Source: Actinocrinis sp035653575 (GTDB lineage Bacteria; Actinomycetota; Actinomycetes; Streptomycetales; Catenulisporaceae). Taken from it: DNA of 64,000 bases. The notes under the pieces were generated by a model, which was given only the letters and a program-made list of their open reading frames with translations, had not been told where the DNA came from and did no database searches. This document shows, one piece after another, positions 41,508-50,382 of the stretch. The stretch is taken from the NCBI RefSeq assembly GCF_035653575.1, contig NZ_DASRBQ010000163.1:9883-73882 (forward strand), written 5' to 3'. Each line of letters begins with the position of its first letter. The first letter of the stretch is position 1. A program made the translations under genes and the position numbers.

Positions 41508-41897
41508 GATCGGCCCCGTAGCCGACATCGACTCCGCACCCGGCGTCGGCTCCGCGGCGAGACCGAGCAGAGCGTCGAGCGTGTCATCCACGAGCCTGTA
41601 CCGCATGATCCGGCCGTCCTTGCGCGCCGCGACGGCGCCGGCCACGCGCAGCAGACGCAGCGCCTGGGACACGGCCGTGTCGTTCATGCCCGCGGCGATC
41701 GCGAGGTCCGAGACGCTGATGTCGGGCACGGCCCGGATCGCGCGCAGCAACGTCAGCCGACCGGGATCGGCCAGCAGCGCGAAACGGTCCGCCCAGGCGC
41801 GGACCGCGGCCTGGTCACCGATGCCTTCGATCGCCTCGCACACCAGGTGCTCGTCGATGGTGCGGCGATGGGCGTGTTCGGCGGGCACGAGATGCAT
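41478..41897 (-). CDS. ArsR-family metal sensor (NmtR/KmtR-like)
   Basis: A 139-residue regulator from ATG 41897 behind GGAGAG. The winged helix reads RFALLADPGRLTLLRAIRAVPDISVSDLAIAAGMNDTAVSQALRLLRVAGAV. His residues near the N-terminus (HLVPAEHAHRRTIDEH) and in the tail (SSHGHDLRR) are placed like the metal ligands of nickel/cobalt sensors. It is divergent from the nickel/cobalt permease, so it probably represses that gene, or its own, until the metal is in excess. It lacks the Cys pair of arsenic sensors. Confidence 0.85.
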   Translation of the reverse strand: MHLVPAEHAHRRTIDEHLVCEAIEGIGDQAAVRAWADRFALLADPGRLTLLRAIRAVPDISVSDLAIAAGMNDTAVSQALRLLRVAGAVAARKDGRIMRYRLVDDTLDALLGLAAEPTPGAESMSATGPISSHGHDLRR

Positions 41898-41990
41898 GGG
41901 CCCATTCTCTCCCCGGCGCGCGACCGGCGTACAACATCTGCATACCTGATGAGACTTGCAGCGCGGCTGTTGCGCCAGTACGTTGAGCGA

Positions 41991-42202
41991 GCCGTGGTGA
42001 TCGGGAAGACCGGTGAGCGGCGGGCGCACGGACCCCATCCCGCGCCCGCTTCGAGTCCGGAGCGGCCCTCGCCACTGTGATCGGGAAGTCCCCGCTCCTT
42101 CGCCCGCGAGTCTCAACAAGCCGAGGGCGAGCCACTGGACGCGCGCGTCCGGGAAGGCGGAGCCGGGACGTTTGACCCGTCAGCCAGGAGACCGGCCACG
42201 GC
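41991..42202 (+). promoter_or_regulatory. Cobalamin riboswitch
   Basis: All hallmarks are in order. Stem P1 pairs GCCGTGG (41991-41997) with CCACGGC (42196-42202). Between them lie GGGAA (42003), CCGGTG (42010), CCGG (42057), GCCACTGTGA (42071-42080), GCCACTG (42131), GGGAAGG (42151) and the B12 box AGCCAGGAGACCGGCC (42182-42197). It ends about 40 nt before the permease GTG. With adenosylcobalamin bound it should shut off cobalt uptake. Confidence 0.92.
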
Positions 42203-42243
42203 ACGTTACTCGACCATCCACGAGGTGCTGGAGGCGGTCGCGC

Positions 42244-43389
42244 GTGAGCGTGCCGGAGCAGTCCGCGAACAGAGCAGTCCCCCGATCCGGGTCGCCGGGT
42301 CCCCCGACCGGCGGCGCCGCGCGGCCCGCGCCGTGGCAGCGCGCGGACACCTACCGCGTCGCGGCCCTCGCCTTCATCATCCTGTTGATGCACGTGCTGG
42401 CGTTCGGCGTACTCGCGCTGCTCGTCGCGCCGCGCCACTTCGCCATGGGCAAGCAGGTCTTCGGCCTCGGCCTTGGCGTCACCGCGTACACCCTGGGCAT
42501 GCGGCACGCCTTCGACGCCGACCACATCGCCGCGATCGACAACACCACGCGCAAGCTGATGGCCGACGGCAAGCGCCCGGTGTCGGTCGGGTTCTGGTTC
42601 GCGCTCGGCCACTCGACCGTGGTGGTCCTGCTCGCCGCGCTCATCGCGGCCGGGGCGCGCGAGGCCGCCGCGCTCACCGGCGACGCGTCGCACACGCATC
42701 AGATGCTCGAAGTTGTCAGCACCGGCGCCTCGGGCCTGTTCCTGTACCTGATCGGACTGCTCAACCTGGTCGCGCTGGTCGGCATCGCCAAGCTGTACCG
42801 GGCCGCCCGAGCCGGTCGTCACGACGATGCACTGCTGGAAAGCCAGCTGGCCAGGCGCGGCCTGCTCAACCGGCTGCTCGGCCGGCTGACCCGCTCGATC
42901 AGCCGGCCTGGGCAGATGTACCCGATCGGATTACTGTTCGGCGTCGGTTTCGACACCGCCTCCGAGGTGCTGCTGCTCGGCATGGCCGCGGGCTCGGCCG
43001 CGGCCGGGCTGCCGTGGTACGCGGTCCTGTGCCTGCCGCTGCTGTTCGCCGCGGGGATGTCGCTGTTCGACACGCTCGACGGCACCTTCATGAACTTCGC
43101 CTACCACTGGGCCTTCGCCAACCCGGTGCGCAAGATCTACTACAACCTGGCCATCACCGGGCTGTCGGTCGCGGTCGCGCTGATCATCGGCACCATCGAG
43201 CTCGTGGGCGTCGCCCACGACCGGTTCGGGCTGCGCGATCCGATCACCGGCTGGATCGCCGGGCTCGACCTCAACAACGTCGGGTTCGTGATCGTCGGGG
43301 CGTTCGCGGCGGTCTGGGCGGTCGCGCTGGCCTACTGGAAGCTGGCCGGAGTCGAGCGCCGCTGGGCCGGAGTGACGGGCGATCAGTGA
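42244..43389 (+). CDS. Nickel/cobalt permease, NiCoT (HoxN/NicT) family
   Basis: About 381 residues from GTG 42244 behind GGAGG, with a second GTG at 42250. The family signature TLGMRHAFDADHIAAIDNTTR near residue 85 holds the His/Asp metal-recognition helix. Other conserved parts are VGFWFALGHSTVVV, LLFGVGFDTASEVLLLGM and GMSLFDTLDGTFMNFAYHWAF. About eight membrane spans are seen. The cobalamin riboswitch in its leader argues that it imports cobalt for B12 synthesis rather than nickel. The divergent ArsR sensor adds a metal-level control. Confidence 0.93.
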   Translation: MSVPEQSANRAVPRSGSPGPPTGGAARPAPWQRADTYRVAALAFIILLMHVLAFGVLALLVAPRHFAMGKQVFGLGLGVTAYTLGMRHAFDADHIAAIDNTTRKLMADGKRPVSVGFWFALGHSTVVVLLAALIAAGAREAAALTGDASHTHQMLEVVSTGASGLFLYLIGLLNLVALVGIAKLYRAARAGRHDDALLESQLARRGLLNRLLGRLTRSISRPGQMYPIGLLFGVGFDTASEVLLLGMAAGSAAAGLPWYAVLCLPLLFAAGMSLFDTLDGTFMNFAYHWAFANPVRKIYYNLAITGLSVAVALIIGTIELVGVAHDRFGLRDPITGWIAGLDLNNVGFVIVGAFAAVWAVALAYWKLAGVERRWAGVTGDQ

Positions 43390-43422
43390 CGCGCCCGCAC
43401 GCGTCAATGACGGGTCACTGAT

Positions 43423-43818
43423 TCAGTGACGCAGCCCGGCGGCGTCCAGGGCGGCCTGCAGGGAGCTCATGTAGGCCTGGGAGGTGTACGTCGCGCCGGA
43501 GACGATCTGCACGTTAGCGCTCTGCTTCGCGAGGACCTCGCTGCGCAGCTTCGGCGCGGCGTAGGTCCCGCCCGCCCACGAGTGCGGGTTGTCGTGCGGC
43601 AGGGAGAGGGCCTTCACATCCACGATCCGGCCGCTGACGATCTTCGCCTGCACCTGCACGATGCCGTGTGCCAGCACCACCTGCGGACCGGTCACGGTCA
43701 TGGTGTCGTTGCTGCGCACCACGCTCGCGGCGACGCCGGAACGCACCCCCTGCTTCATGCCGAGGAGCGCCAGCATGGCGAGCACGGTAGCGACGATGAA
43801 GACGGCGGTTCGGCGCAC
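43423..43818 (-). CDS. FMN-binding domain protein, membrane-anchored
   Basis: About 131 residues from GTG 43818 behind GAGGA. One N-terminal span (RRTAVFIVATVLAMLALLG) anchors an FMN-binding domain: VVLAHGIVQVQAKIVSGRIVDVKAL and then QIVSGATYTSQAYMSSLQAALDAAG. The Ser-Gly-Ala-Thr motif is where ApbE attaches FMN through the second Thr. It should be an extracytoplasmic electron carrier. Its usual partner, a ferric-reductase-like or Apb-flavinyltransferase protein, is not next to it. It converges with the permease gene. Confidence 0.87.
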   Translation of the reverse strand: MRRTAVFIVATVLAMLALLGMKQGVRSGVAASVVRSNDTMTVTGPQVVLAHGIVQVQAKIVSGRIVDVKALSLPHDNPHSWAGGTYAAPKLRSEVLAKQSANVQIVSGATYTSQAYMSSLQAALDAAGLRH

Positions 43819-43999
43819 GGTCCCGGTTCCTCTTTCCACTAGGCGGGCAGGCGGCGCCAGACTCCGTGATCTCGAGGCGCGCCCGACGCCGGTGCACACG
43901 TGGATGAGGCCGCTGCCGCTCGCCCGGCGCGGAAATCTTGACCGAGTCTTTGCGGTTCGCACGCAACCCGGCCGACCCGTACCGGTCGGCGCCGGGCGC

Positions 44000-44488
44000 T
44001 CAGGACTGGGCTATCGGCGCGTCGAAGTCGAGGCCGGAGAGCAGTTCGCGGTGGTGCGGCAGCCAGCGGCGGCGGCGCACCTCGATCGCCATCTGCGGGC
44101 CCGGCACGATCAGCACCGGGCAGTGCGCCTTGCGCAGGCACTCGCGGCTGATCGACCGGGACCACAGCCCGTGCCAGCGGCCGGCCCCGTCGGTGCCCAC
44201 GATCAGCACGTCCTCGGGATTGCGGGCGCGCCTGGCCAGTGTCTCGGCGACCGCGCCGACCAGCAGCTCGCGGTGCACGGTCACATCCGCGGGAAAGCCG
44301 CCAAGGGCCTCGGCGAACGCCGCGTCGATCTCCTTGGTCTCCGTGAGCGTTAACACGCTGGCGACGCGGACCGCGTGCAGATCCGTGCCGCGCCGCCTGG
44401 CCTCGGCGACCGCGAAGCGCAGGGCGGCCAGTCCGGGAATCGAGCGGTCTACGCCCACGAAAACCCGCGGGCCGGGACGGTTGTCCAT
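44000..44488 (-). CDS. Universal stress protein UspA family
   Basis: A 162-residue protein from ATG 44488 behind GGAGAG. It begins RVFVGVDRSIPGLAALRFAVAEARRRG and carries the ATP-type motif around VLIVGTDGAGRWHGLWSRSISRECLRKAHCPVLIVPG, with a single domain of normal length. A C-terminal extension (RRRRWLPHHRELLSGLDFDAPIAQS) is unusual. The family responds to starvation, oxygen or respiratory stress. It stands alone with a 263-bp upstream gap shared with a divergent gene. Confidence 0.85.
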   Translation of the reverse strand: MDNRPGPRVFVGVDRSIPGLAALRFAVAEARRRGTDLHAVRVASVLTLTETKEIDAAFAEALGGFPADVTVHRELLVGAVAETLARRARNPEDVLIVGTDGAGRWHGLWSRSISRECLRKAHCPVLIVPGPQMAIEVRRRRWLPHHRELLSGLDFDAPIAQS

Positions 44489-44751
44489 TGCCGCTCTCCT
44501 TCCCCGGCGCAGCGGGTGCGCCTGCGGCTCCCGCTTTCCACGGTACCGGCCACCGTGCCTGCTGGTGGCCGCTTTCCCGGGATTCAGCATGATGCGATTG
44601 CACGTGCAAGCGACTGTTGCGGCGCATTCGATCCTGGGTTCGAGGCCCCTCCGAGTCCAGTGTCCGGCACCGCCGCCCCGAGCGCATCAGCGGCCGGGTT
44701 CGGGGAGGGCCGGATGTACACGGCGCACTGCCAAGAGGCAGACTGACGGCC

Positions 44752-45564
44752 ATGGACACCAGTGACCAGCTGCCGACGCTGACCCCGGCGGACATCGAGC
44801 GGCCGAGTCCCGCCCGCATCTACGACTACTGGCTCGGCGGCAGCAACAACTTCGCCGCCGACCGGGAGGTCGCGGAGCGGGCCGCGGCGGCGATGCCGAC
44901 GCTCAAGGCGGCGATCTGGGCCAACCGGGCGTTCCTGCGCCGCGTGGTCAAAACCCTGGTCACCGAGTACGGCGTGACGCAGTTCCTCGACCTGGGCTCG
45001 GGGGTGCCCACGGTCGGCAACGTGCACGAGATCGCGCAGGCCACGGATCCATCCTCCCGGGTGCTCTACGTGGACATCGACCCGGTCGCCGTCGCGCACG
45101 GGCACTCGCTGCTGAGCGGCAACCCGCAGGCCTCGGTCATCCACGCGGACCTTCGACATCCCGCCACGGTGCTCGAGCACCCGAAGACGGCCGAGCTGAT
45201 CGACTTCGGCAAGCCGGTGGCGGTGCTGATGATCGCGGTGCTGCACTTCATCCCGGACGACGAGCAGCCCGACCGGATCGTGCGCTCGTACCGCGACGCG
45301 CTGTCGCCCGGCAGCTTCCTGGCGCTTTCGCACGCCGCGCCGGACCTGGAGCACCCGGCGGAGCAGGCGGGCATGGTCGACGACTATCAGCGCTCGACGA
45401 GGGTGCCCTTCATCCACCGCACGCCCGAGCAGCTGGAGGCGTGGCTGGGCGGCTTCTCGGTGCAGCCGCCGGGCGTCGTGCAGGTCAACGAGTGGCGCCC
45501 GGACGGCGAGAGCACCCAGCACATCCTGCGCACCTACGGGCTGCTGGCCCGCAAGGACGGCTGA
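44752..45564 (+). CDS. SAM-dependent methyltransferase, DUF574 (S-adenosyl methyltransferase) family
   Basis: A 270-residue protein. The actinobacterial family signature PSPARIYDYWLGGSNNFAADREVAE is at residues 19-43, followed by ANRAFLRRVVKTLVTEYGVTQFLDLGSGVPTVGNVHEIAQ, which holds the SAM loop, then VLYVDIDPVAVAHG and the conserved VLMIAVLHFIPDD. The substrate of these abundant Streptomyces-type enzymes is unknown. A 263-bp gap upstream, shared with the divergent Usp gene, holds no other gene I can support; AAGAGG lies 14 nt before the ATG. Confidence 0.9.
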   Translation: MDTSDQLPTLTPADIERPSPARIYDYWLGGSNNFAADREVAERAAAAMPTLKAAIWANRAFLRRVVKTLVTEYGVTQFLDLGSGVPTVGNVHEIAQATDPSSRVLYVDIDPVAVAHGHSLLSGNPQASVIHADLRHPATVLEHPKTAELIDFGKPVAVLMIAVLHFIPDDEQPDRIVRSYRDALSPGSFLALSHAAPDLEHPAEQAGMVDDYQRSTRVPFIHRTPEQLEAWLGGFSVQPPGVVQVNEWRPDGESTQHILRTYGLLARKDG

Positions 45565-45603
45565 GGGTTCCCGGCGGCGCCGCGCCGTCGGCTACGCCGT
45601 GGC

Positions 45604-46329
45604 TCAGTCGAGCTGGAAGCCGGTTACCCAGCCGTGCATTCGCGCCGTGAAGCCGAGGGACTCGTAGACGCGGATGGCGCCCGCGTTCGCCGAGAGAACG
45701 TTGAGGAACGCACGGTCGCCGCGTTCGTTGATGCCCGCGACCACCGCGCGCACCAGCCGGGCGGCCAATCCCTGCCCCCGGAACGCAGGATCGGTGCACA
45801 CCGCGCTGACCTCGGTCCATCCCGGCGGTTGCTGCCGCTCGCCCGCCATCGCGGCGAGCCTGCCGTCGCGCCGGATGCCGAGGTAGGCGCCGAGCTCGAG
45901 GGTGCGCGGCAGGAACGGTCCCGGTTTGGTGCGCGCGACCAGGTCGAGCACCTCGGGCAGGTCGTCCGGGCCGAGCACGACCGCCTCGGGGTCCGGCTTC
46001 GCGTCGGCGGACGTCGCGACGAACTGAGCGCACGGCTCGCCGAAGACCTGGCTCCAGCCGGCGGGCGCGCGGGCGGGGCCGGGCAGCAGGATCACGGTGC
46101 CCTTCGGGCCGACCAGTTCGGCCGCGTCGGCCCAGCACCGCTCGTCGTGCGGGTCTTCGAGCGCGGCGAACGGTGAGACGTCCGGCTGGTACCGGACGGC
46201 GCGGCCGTGCCGTTCCGCGAAGCGGGCATGCGGTCCGGTCAGCGCCGCCCAGGTCACTTTGTCCAGCACGTGCCGCGCGTCCGCCGTGCCGTCCGGGTCC
46301 GTCGGCCTGCTGATTTCCTCGACGGCCAA
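45604..46329 (-). CDS. GNAT-family N-acetyltransferase, two-part
   Basis: About 241 residues from TTG 46329 behind GGGAGG; TTG 46371 is the alternative. The N-terminal half (VTWAALTGPHARFAERHGRAVRYQPDVSPFAAL) is the regulatory-looking domain of a common actinobacterial GNAT group. The C-terminal half is catalytic: GYLGIRR-like strands, TEVSAVCTDPAFRGQGLAARLVRAVVAGI with the acetyl-CoA loop, and ANAGAIRVYESLGFTARM. It acetylates an amine of unknown identity. It is downstream of the phosphoketolase gene by about 95 bp on the same strand. Confidence 0.85.
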   Translation of the reverse strand: MAVEEISRPTDPDGTADARHVLDKVTWAALTGPHARFAERHGRAVRYQPDVSPFAALEDPHDERCWADAAELVGPKGTVILLPGPARAPAGWSQVFGEPCAQFVATSADAKPDPEAVVLGPDDLPEVLDLVARTKPGPFLPRTLELGAYLGIRRDGRLAAMAGERQQPPGWTEVSAVCTDPAFRGQGLAARLVRAVVAGINERGDRAFLNVLSANAGAIRVYESLGFTARMHGWVTGFQLD

Positions 46330-46423
46330 CGCGCCTCCCGGACGGTCTCGATCGTTGCCTGGTGGCACCAACCGTAACCGCGAGCCGTTCGGGGGGCACG
46401 TCGTTAATCGGATCTTCGGACCT

Positions 46424-48901
46424 TTAGTTGTACGGCCACACCCAGTCGCGCACCTCGGGGATGTCGTCGCCGACCTCGCGGGTGTACGCGCGGGCCCGGG
46501 TGCGTGCGTCGAGCATCGCCTGGCGCAGGTGCGCGCCGCGCTCGGCCAGTCCGGGAACCCGGTCGATCACGTCGATCACCAGGTGGTAGCGGTCCAGGTC
46601 GTTGAGCATGACCATGTCGAAGGGCGTGGTGGTGGTGCCCTCCTCCTTGTAGCCGCGCACGTGGATGTTGTGGTGGTTCGCGCGCCGGTAGGTCAGCCGG
46701 TGGATCAGCCAGGGATAGCCGTGGTAGGCGAAGACCACCGGCTTGTCCGTGGTGAACAAGGAGTCGAACTCGCGGTCGGACAGGCCGTGCGGGTGCTCGG
46801 CGTCGGGTTCCAGGCGCATCAGGTCCACCACGTTCACCACGCGGATCTTCAGCTCCGGGAAGGACTGGCGCAGGATGGCGGTGGCGGCCAGGGTCTCCAG
46901 CGTCGGTATGTCGCCGGCGCAGGCCAGCACCACGTCGGGCTCGGTGCCCGCGTCCGTGGAGGCCCACTCCCAGATGCCGATGCCGCGCGTGCAGTGCAGG
47001 ATCGCGTCGTCCATCGACAGCCAGTTGTGCGTGGGCTGCTTGCCCGCGACGACGACGTTCACGTAGTGCCGGCTGCGCAGGATGTGGTCGCCGACCGACA
47101 GCAGCGTGTTGGTGTCCGGCGGCAGGTACACCCTGACGATCTCAGCCTTCTTGTTCACCACGTGGTCGATGAAGCCGGGGTCCTGGTGCGAGAAGCCGTT
47201 GTGGTCCTGCCGCCACACATGCGAGGTCAGCAGGTAGTTCAGCGACGCGATCGGGCGGCGCCACGGGATGTGCCGGGTGGTCTTGAGCCACTTGGCGTGC
47301 TGGTTGAACATCGAGTCGACGATGTGGATGAAGGCCTCGTAGCAGGAGAACAGGCCGTGCCGGCCGGTGAGCAGGTAGCCCTCGAGCCAGCCCTGGCACA
47401 TGTGCTCGGAGAGCACCTCCATCACCCGGCCGTCGGGGGCCAGCGCGGCGTCGTCGTCGGGCTCTGATTCGGCCATCCAGGCGCGCCCGGTGGCTTCGAG
47501 CACCGCGCCGAGCCGGTTGGAGGCGGTCTCGTCGGGTCCGAAGACCCGGAAGTTGCCGGGTGTGTCGGCGCCGGGGGTCTCGTTGCGCGCCATCACGTCG
47601 CGCAGGAAAGCGCCGAGCACGCGGGTGGCCTCGGCGAAGGTCGTGCCGTGCTCCTTGACCTCGACCGCGTAGTCGCGGAAGTCCGGCAGGTCCAGGTCGC
47701 GCAGCAGGATGCCGCCGTTGGCGTGCGGGTTGGCGCTCATCCGGCGCAGGCCCTGCGGCGGCAGTTCGGCCAGTTCCGGGATCAGGCGGCCGGAGCGGTC
47801 GAACAGCTCCTGCGGACGGTAGGAGGCGAGCCACCGCTCCAGTTGCGCGAGATGGTCCGGGTTCTCCCGCAGGTTCGCGAGCGGGACCTGGTGCGAGCGC
47901 CAGTTGCCCTCGGTGCGGTTGCCGTCCACGCTCTTCGGGCCGGTCCATCCCTTGGGCGACCGGAATATGATCATCGGCCAACGCGGGCGGTCGACCGCCA
48001 CCTGGTCGTCCGCGGTCAGCTGCCCGTCGGCCGAAGCAGCGCCGCCGCGCACCTCGGCGCGACTGTGCCCATTTGCCAGTCCTCGCGCCTCGGCCTGAAT
48101 GGTCCTGATCTCGTCGAGCGCGTCATCGAGCGCCGCGGCCATGGCCTGGTGCGCGGCGTCGTGGTCGTCGGGGTCTGCGATCTCGACGGTGATCGGACGA
48201 TACCCGTAGCCCTCGAACAGCTTGTCCAGCTCGTCCTTCGGAATCCGGGCCAGCACGGTCGGGTTCGCGATCTTGAAGCCGTTCAGGTGCAGGATGGGCA
48301 GCACCGCGCCGTCGCGCACCGGGTCGAGGAACTTGTTCGAGTGCCAGGAGGCGGCCAGCGGCCCGGTCTCCGCCTCGCCGTCGCCGACCACGCAGGCGAC
48401 CACGAGGTCCGGGTTGTCGAAGGCCGCGCCGTAGGCGTGCGCCACCGAGTAGCCCAGTTCGCCGCCCTCGTGGATCGACCCGGGGGTCTCGGGCGCGACG
48501 TGGCTCGGGATGCCGCCGGGGAAGGAGAACTGGCGAAAGAGCCGGCGCATGCCCTCCTCGTCGAGGCCGATGCGCGGGTAGACCTCGCTGTACGTGCCCT
48601 CCAAGTAGGCGTTCGCGACCAGCCCTGGGCCGCCGTGGCCGGGTCCCGCGATGTAGATCGCGTTCAGGTCGCGCGCCTTGATCTGCCGGTTGAGGTGCGC
48701 GTAGATGAAGTTAAGGCCGGGCGTGGTGCCCCAGTGGCCGAGCAGGCGCGGCTTGATGTGCTCCTCGCGCAGCGGCTCGCGCAGCAGCGGGTTGTCGAGC
48801 AGGTAGATCTGCCCGACGGAGAGGTAGTTGGCGGCACGCCAGTAGGCGTCGATCAGGTCAAGGTCGCGACGGGAAAGCGCCCCCGCCTCGCGATCGGCCA
48901 T
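46424..48901 (-). CDS. xfp: Phosphoketolase
   Basis: An 825-residue thiamine-diphosphate enzyme of full length. Key blocks are LLGHWGTTPGLNFIYAHLNR, YIAGPGHGGPGLVANAYLEGTYSE, SHVAPETPGSIHEGGELGYSVAHAYGAAFDNPDLVVACVVGDGEAETGPLAASWHSNK and, late, RHYVNVVVAGKQPTHNWL. It splits xylulose 5-phosphate, or fructose 6-phosphate, to acetyl phosphate and an aldose phosphate. It is divergent from acetate kinase, which turns the acetyl phosphate into ATP and acetate. GAAAGGGG precedes the ATG. A short Ala/Gly/Arg-rich loop near residue 305 looks inserted. Confidence 0.95.
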   Translation of the reverse strand: MADREAGALSRRDLDLIDAYWRAANYLSVGQIYLLDNPLLREPLREEHIKPRLLGHWGTTPGLNFIYAHLNRQIKARDLNAIYIAGPGHGGPGLVANAYLEGTYSEVYPRIGLDEEGMRRLFRQFSFPGGIPSHVAPETPGSIHEGGELGYSVAHAYGAAFDNPDLVVACVVGDGEAETGPLAASWHSNKFLDPVRDGAVLPILHLNGFKIANPTVLARIPKDELDKLFEGYGYRPITVEIADPDDHDAAHQAMAAALDDALDEIRTIQAEARGLANGHSRAEVRGGAASADGQLTADDQVAVDRPRWPMIIFRSPKGWTGPKSVDGNRTEGNWRSHQVPLANLRENPDHLAQLERWLASYRPQELFDRSGRLIPELAELPPQGLRRMSANPHANGGILLRDLDLPDFRDYAVEVKEHGTTFAEATRVLGAFLRDVMARNETPGADTPGNFRVFGPDETASNRLGAVLEATGRAWMAESEPDDDAALAPDGRVMEVLSEHMCQGWLEGYLLTGRHGLFSCYEAFIHIVDSMFNQHAKWLKTTRHIPWRRPIASLNYLLTSHVWRQDHNGFSHQDPGFIDHVVNKKAEIVRVYLPPDTNTLLSVGDHILRSRHYVNVVVAGKQPTHNWLSMDDAILHCTRGIGIWEWASTDAGTEPDVVLACAGDIPTLETLAATAILRQSFPELKIRVVNVVDLMRLEPDAEHPHGLSDREFDSLFTTDKPVVFAYHGYPWLIHRLTYRRANHHNIHVRGYKEEGTTTTPFDMVMLNDLDRYHLVIDVIDRVPGLAERGAHLRQAMLDARTRARAYTREVGDDIPEVRDWVWPYN

Positions 48902-49080
48902 TGCCGGCCCCTTTCGGTTTTCGGTTCTTCCTCGATTGTTCGCCCACTTCAAGACTGGCCGCCCGGCCTGGTCGCCCGGATGGGTCGTTAGTCCCATCGG
49001 CCGCGGGTCGAAGGCACCTGGGGCGGGTACCACGCAACGGCGAGGGTGGCACCGAGGGCGGCGCGAATGCGGAGGTAGGG

Positions 49081-50289
49081 ATGGCGCATGACGTGCTGGT
49101 GTTCAACGCCGGGTCGTCTTCGGTGAAATACCAGCTGATCGGCTTGGCGCGGCGCGAGCGGCTGGCCACGGGGCAGGTCGGCAGGATCGGCGAGGACGCA
49201 GCGGGCGAACTTACCCACCGGCCCGCGCATGGCGCGCCGTACGAGGTGCGGGATCGGTTCGCCGACCACGCGCAGGCGCTCGACGCGATCCTGGCCGCGT
49301 TCAAGGCTTCCGGGCCGGACCTGGCCGGGACCGATCTGGTGGCCGTCGGGCATCGCGTCGTGCACGGCGGCGACCGGTTCGACCAGCCGACCCTGGTCGA
49401 CGACGCCGTACTCGCCGAGATCAGGGAGCTGACAGCACTCGCACCGCTGCACAATCCGGCCAACGCGACCGGGATCGAGGTGGCGCGCAAGGCTTTCCCG
49501 GACGTGCCGCACATCGCGGTGTTCGACACCGCGTTTCATCGAACACTGCCGCCTGCGGCCTATACGTACGCGGTGCCGCGCGAGTGGCGGGACCGATATT
49601 CGGTGCGGCGCTACGGATTCCACGGCACGTCGCACCAGTTCGTGGCGAGGCAGGCGGCGCGACTGCTGGGCAAGTCGCCGCAGGAGACGAACCTGATCGT
49701 CCTGCATCTCGGGAACGGCGCAAGCGTGTGCGCGGTCGAGGGCGGGCGCAGCGTGGAGACCTCGATGGGCCTGACACCGCTCGAAGGTCTCGTCATGGGC
49801 ACCCGCAGCGGGGATCTCGATCCCGCCGTGCCCGCGTATCTCGAACGCGTCGCCGGCTTCGACGCCAAGCGGATCGACGACGCACTGAATCAGGAGAGCG
49901 GCCTGCTGGCGCTGGCCGGCAGCAACGACCTGCGCGACGTGGGCAGGGCGCGGGAAAGCGGCGACGGCGACGCCCGCCTGGCCATCGACGTGTACTGCCA
50001 CCGCATCCGTAAGTACATCGGCGCGTACTACGCGGTGCTCGGTCGCGTCGACGCGGTCGTCTTCACTGCGGGCGTCGGTGAGAACGACGACCTTATCAGG
50101 GGGCTGGCTCTGCGTGGGCTCGAGCGGCTGGGAATCGTCGTCGACGAGCAGCGCAATCGGGCGGCCGGGAGCGGCGAGCGGTTCATCTCGCCGGAGGGGG
50201 CCGAGGTGCCGGTCCTGGTCGTGCCGACCGACGAGGAGCTCGAGATCGCCGAGCAGGCACTGGCGGTGGCGGTCGCGAGCGGCTCGTAG
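49081..50289 (+). CDS. ackA: Acetate kinase
   Basis: A 402-residue AckA of normal length, with GGAGG before the ATG. Signature blocks are VLVFNAGSSSVKYQLI at the start, VGHRVVHGGDRF, IAVFDTAFHRTLPP, RRYGFHGTSHQFV, LIVLHLGNGASVCAVEGG and VVFTAGVGENDDLIR. It makes ATP and acetate from acetyl phosphate, or the reverse. There is no phosphate acetyltransferase next to it; the divergent phosphoketolase supplies acetyl phosphate directly. Two hairpins follow its stop. Confidence 0.95.
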   Translation: MAHDVLVFNAGSSSVKYQLIGLARRERLATGQVGRIGEDAAGELTHRPAHGAPYEVRDRFADHAQALDAILAAFKASGPDLAGTDLVAVGHRVVHGGDRFDQPTLVDDAVLAEIRELTALAPLHNPANATGIEVARKAFPDVPHIAVFDTAFHRTLPPAAYTYAVPREWRDRYSVRRYGFHGTSHQFVARQAARLLGKSPQETNLIVLHLGNGASVCAVEGGRSVETSMGLTPLEGLVMGTRSGDLDPAVPAYLERVAGFDAKRIDDALNQESGLLALAGSNDLRDVGRARESGDGDARLAIDVYCHRIRKYIGAYYAVLGRVDAVVFTAGVGENDDLIRGLALRGLERLGIVVDEQRNRAAGSGERFISPEGAEVPVLVVPTDEELEIAEQALAVAVASGS

Positions 50290-50315
50290 CGGCAGCAGGA
50301 GCGGATGCCTAGTCA

Positions 50316-50375
50316 GTGCCCTCATTACACCGAGACTGAGGGCACGCCGCTGAACACCGCCGGCACCACCGGCGG
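50316..50375. terminator. Paired hairpins between ackA and the MarR gene
   Basis: GTGCCCTCA (50316-50324) pairs perfectly with TGAGGGCAC (50337-50345), and CCGCCGG (50357-50363) pairs with CCGGCGG (50369-50375). They occupy the 93-bp gap between convergent genes and probably stop both transcripts. Confidence 0.65.
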
Positions 50376-50382
50376 CGCTTAG

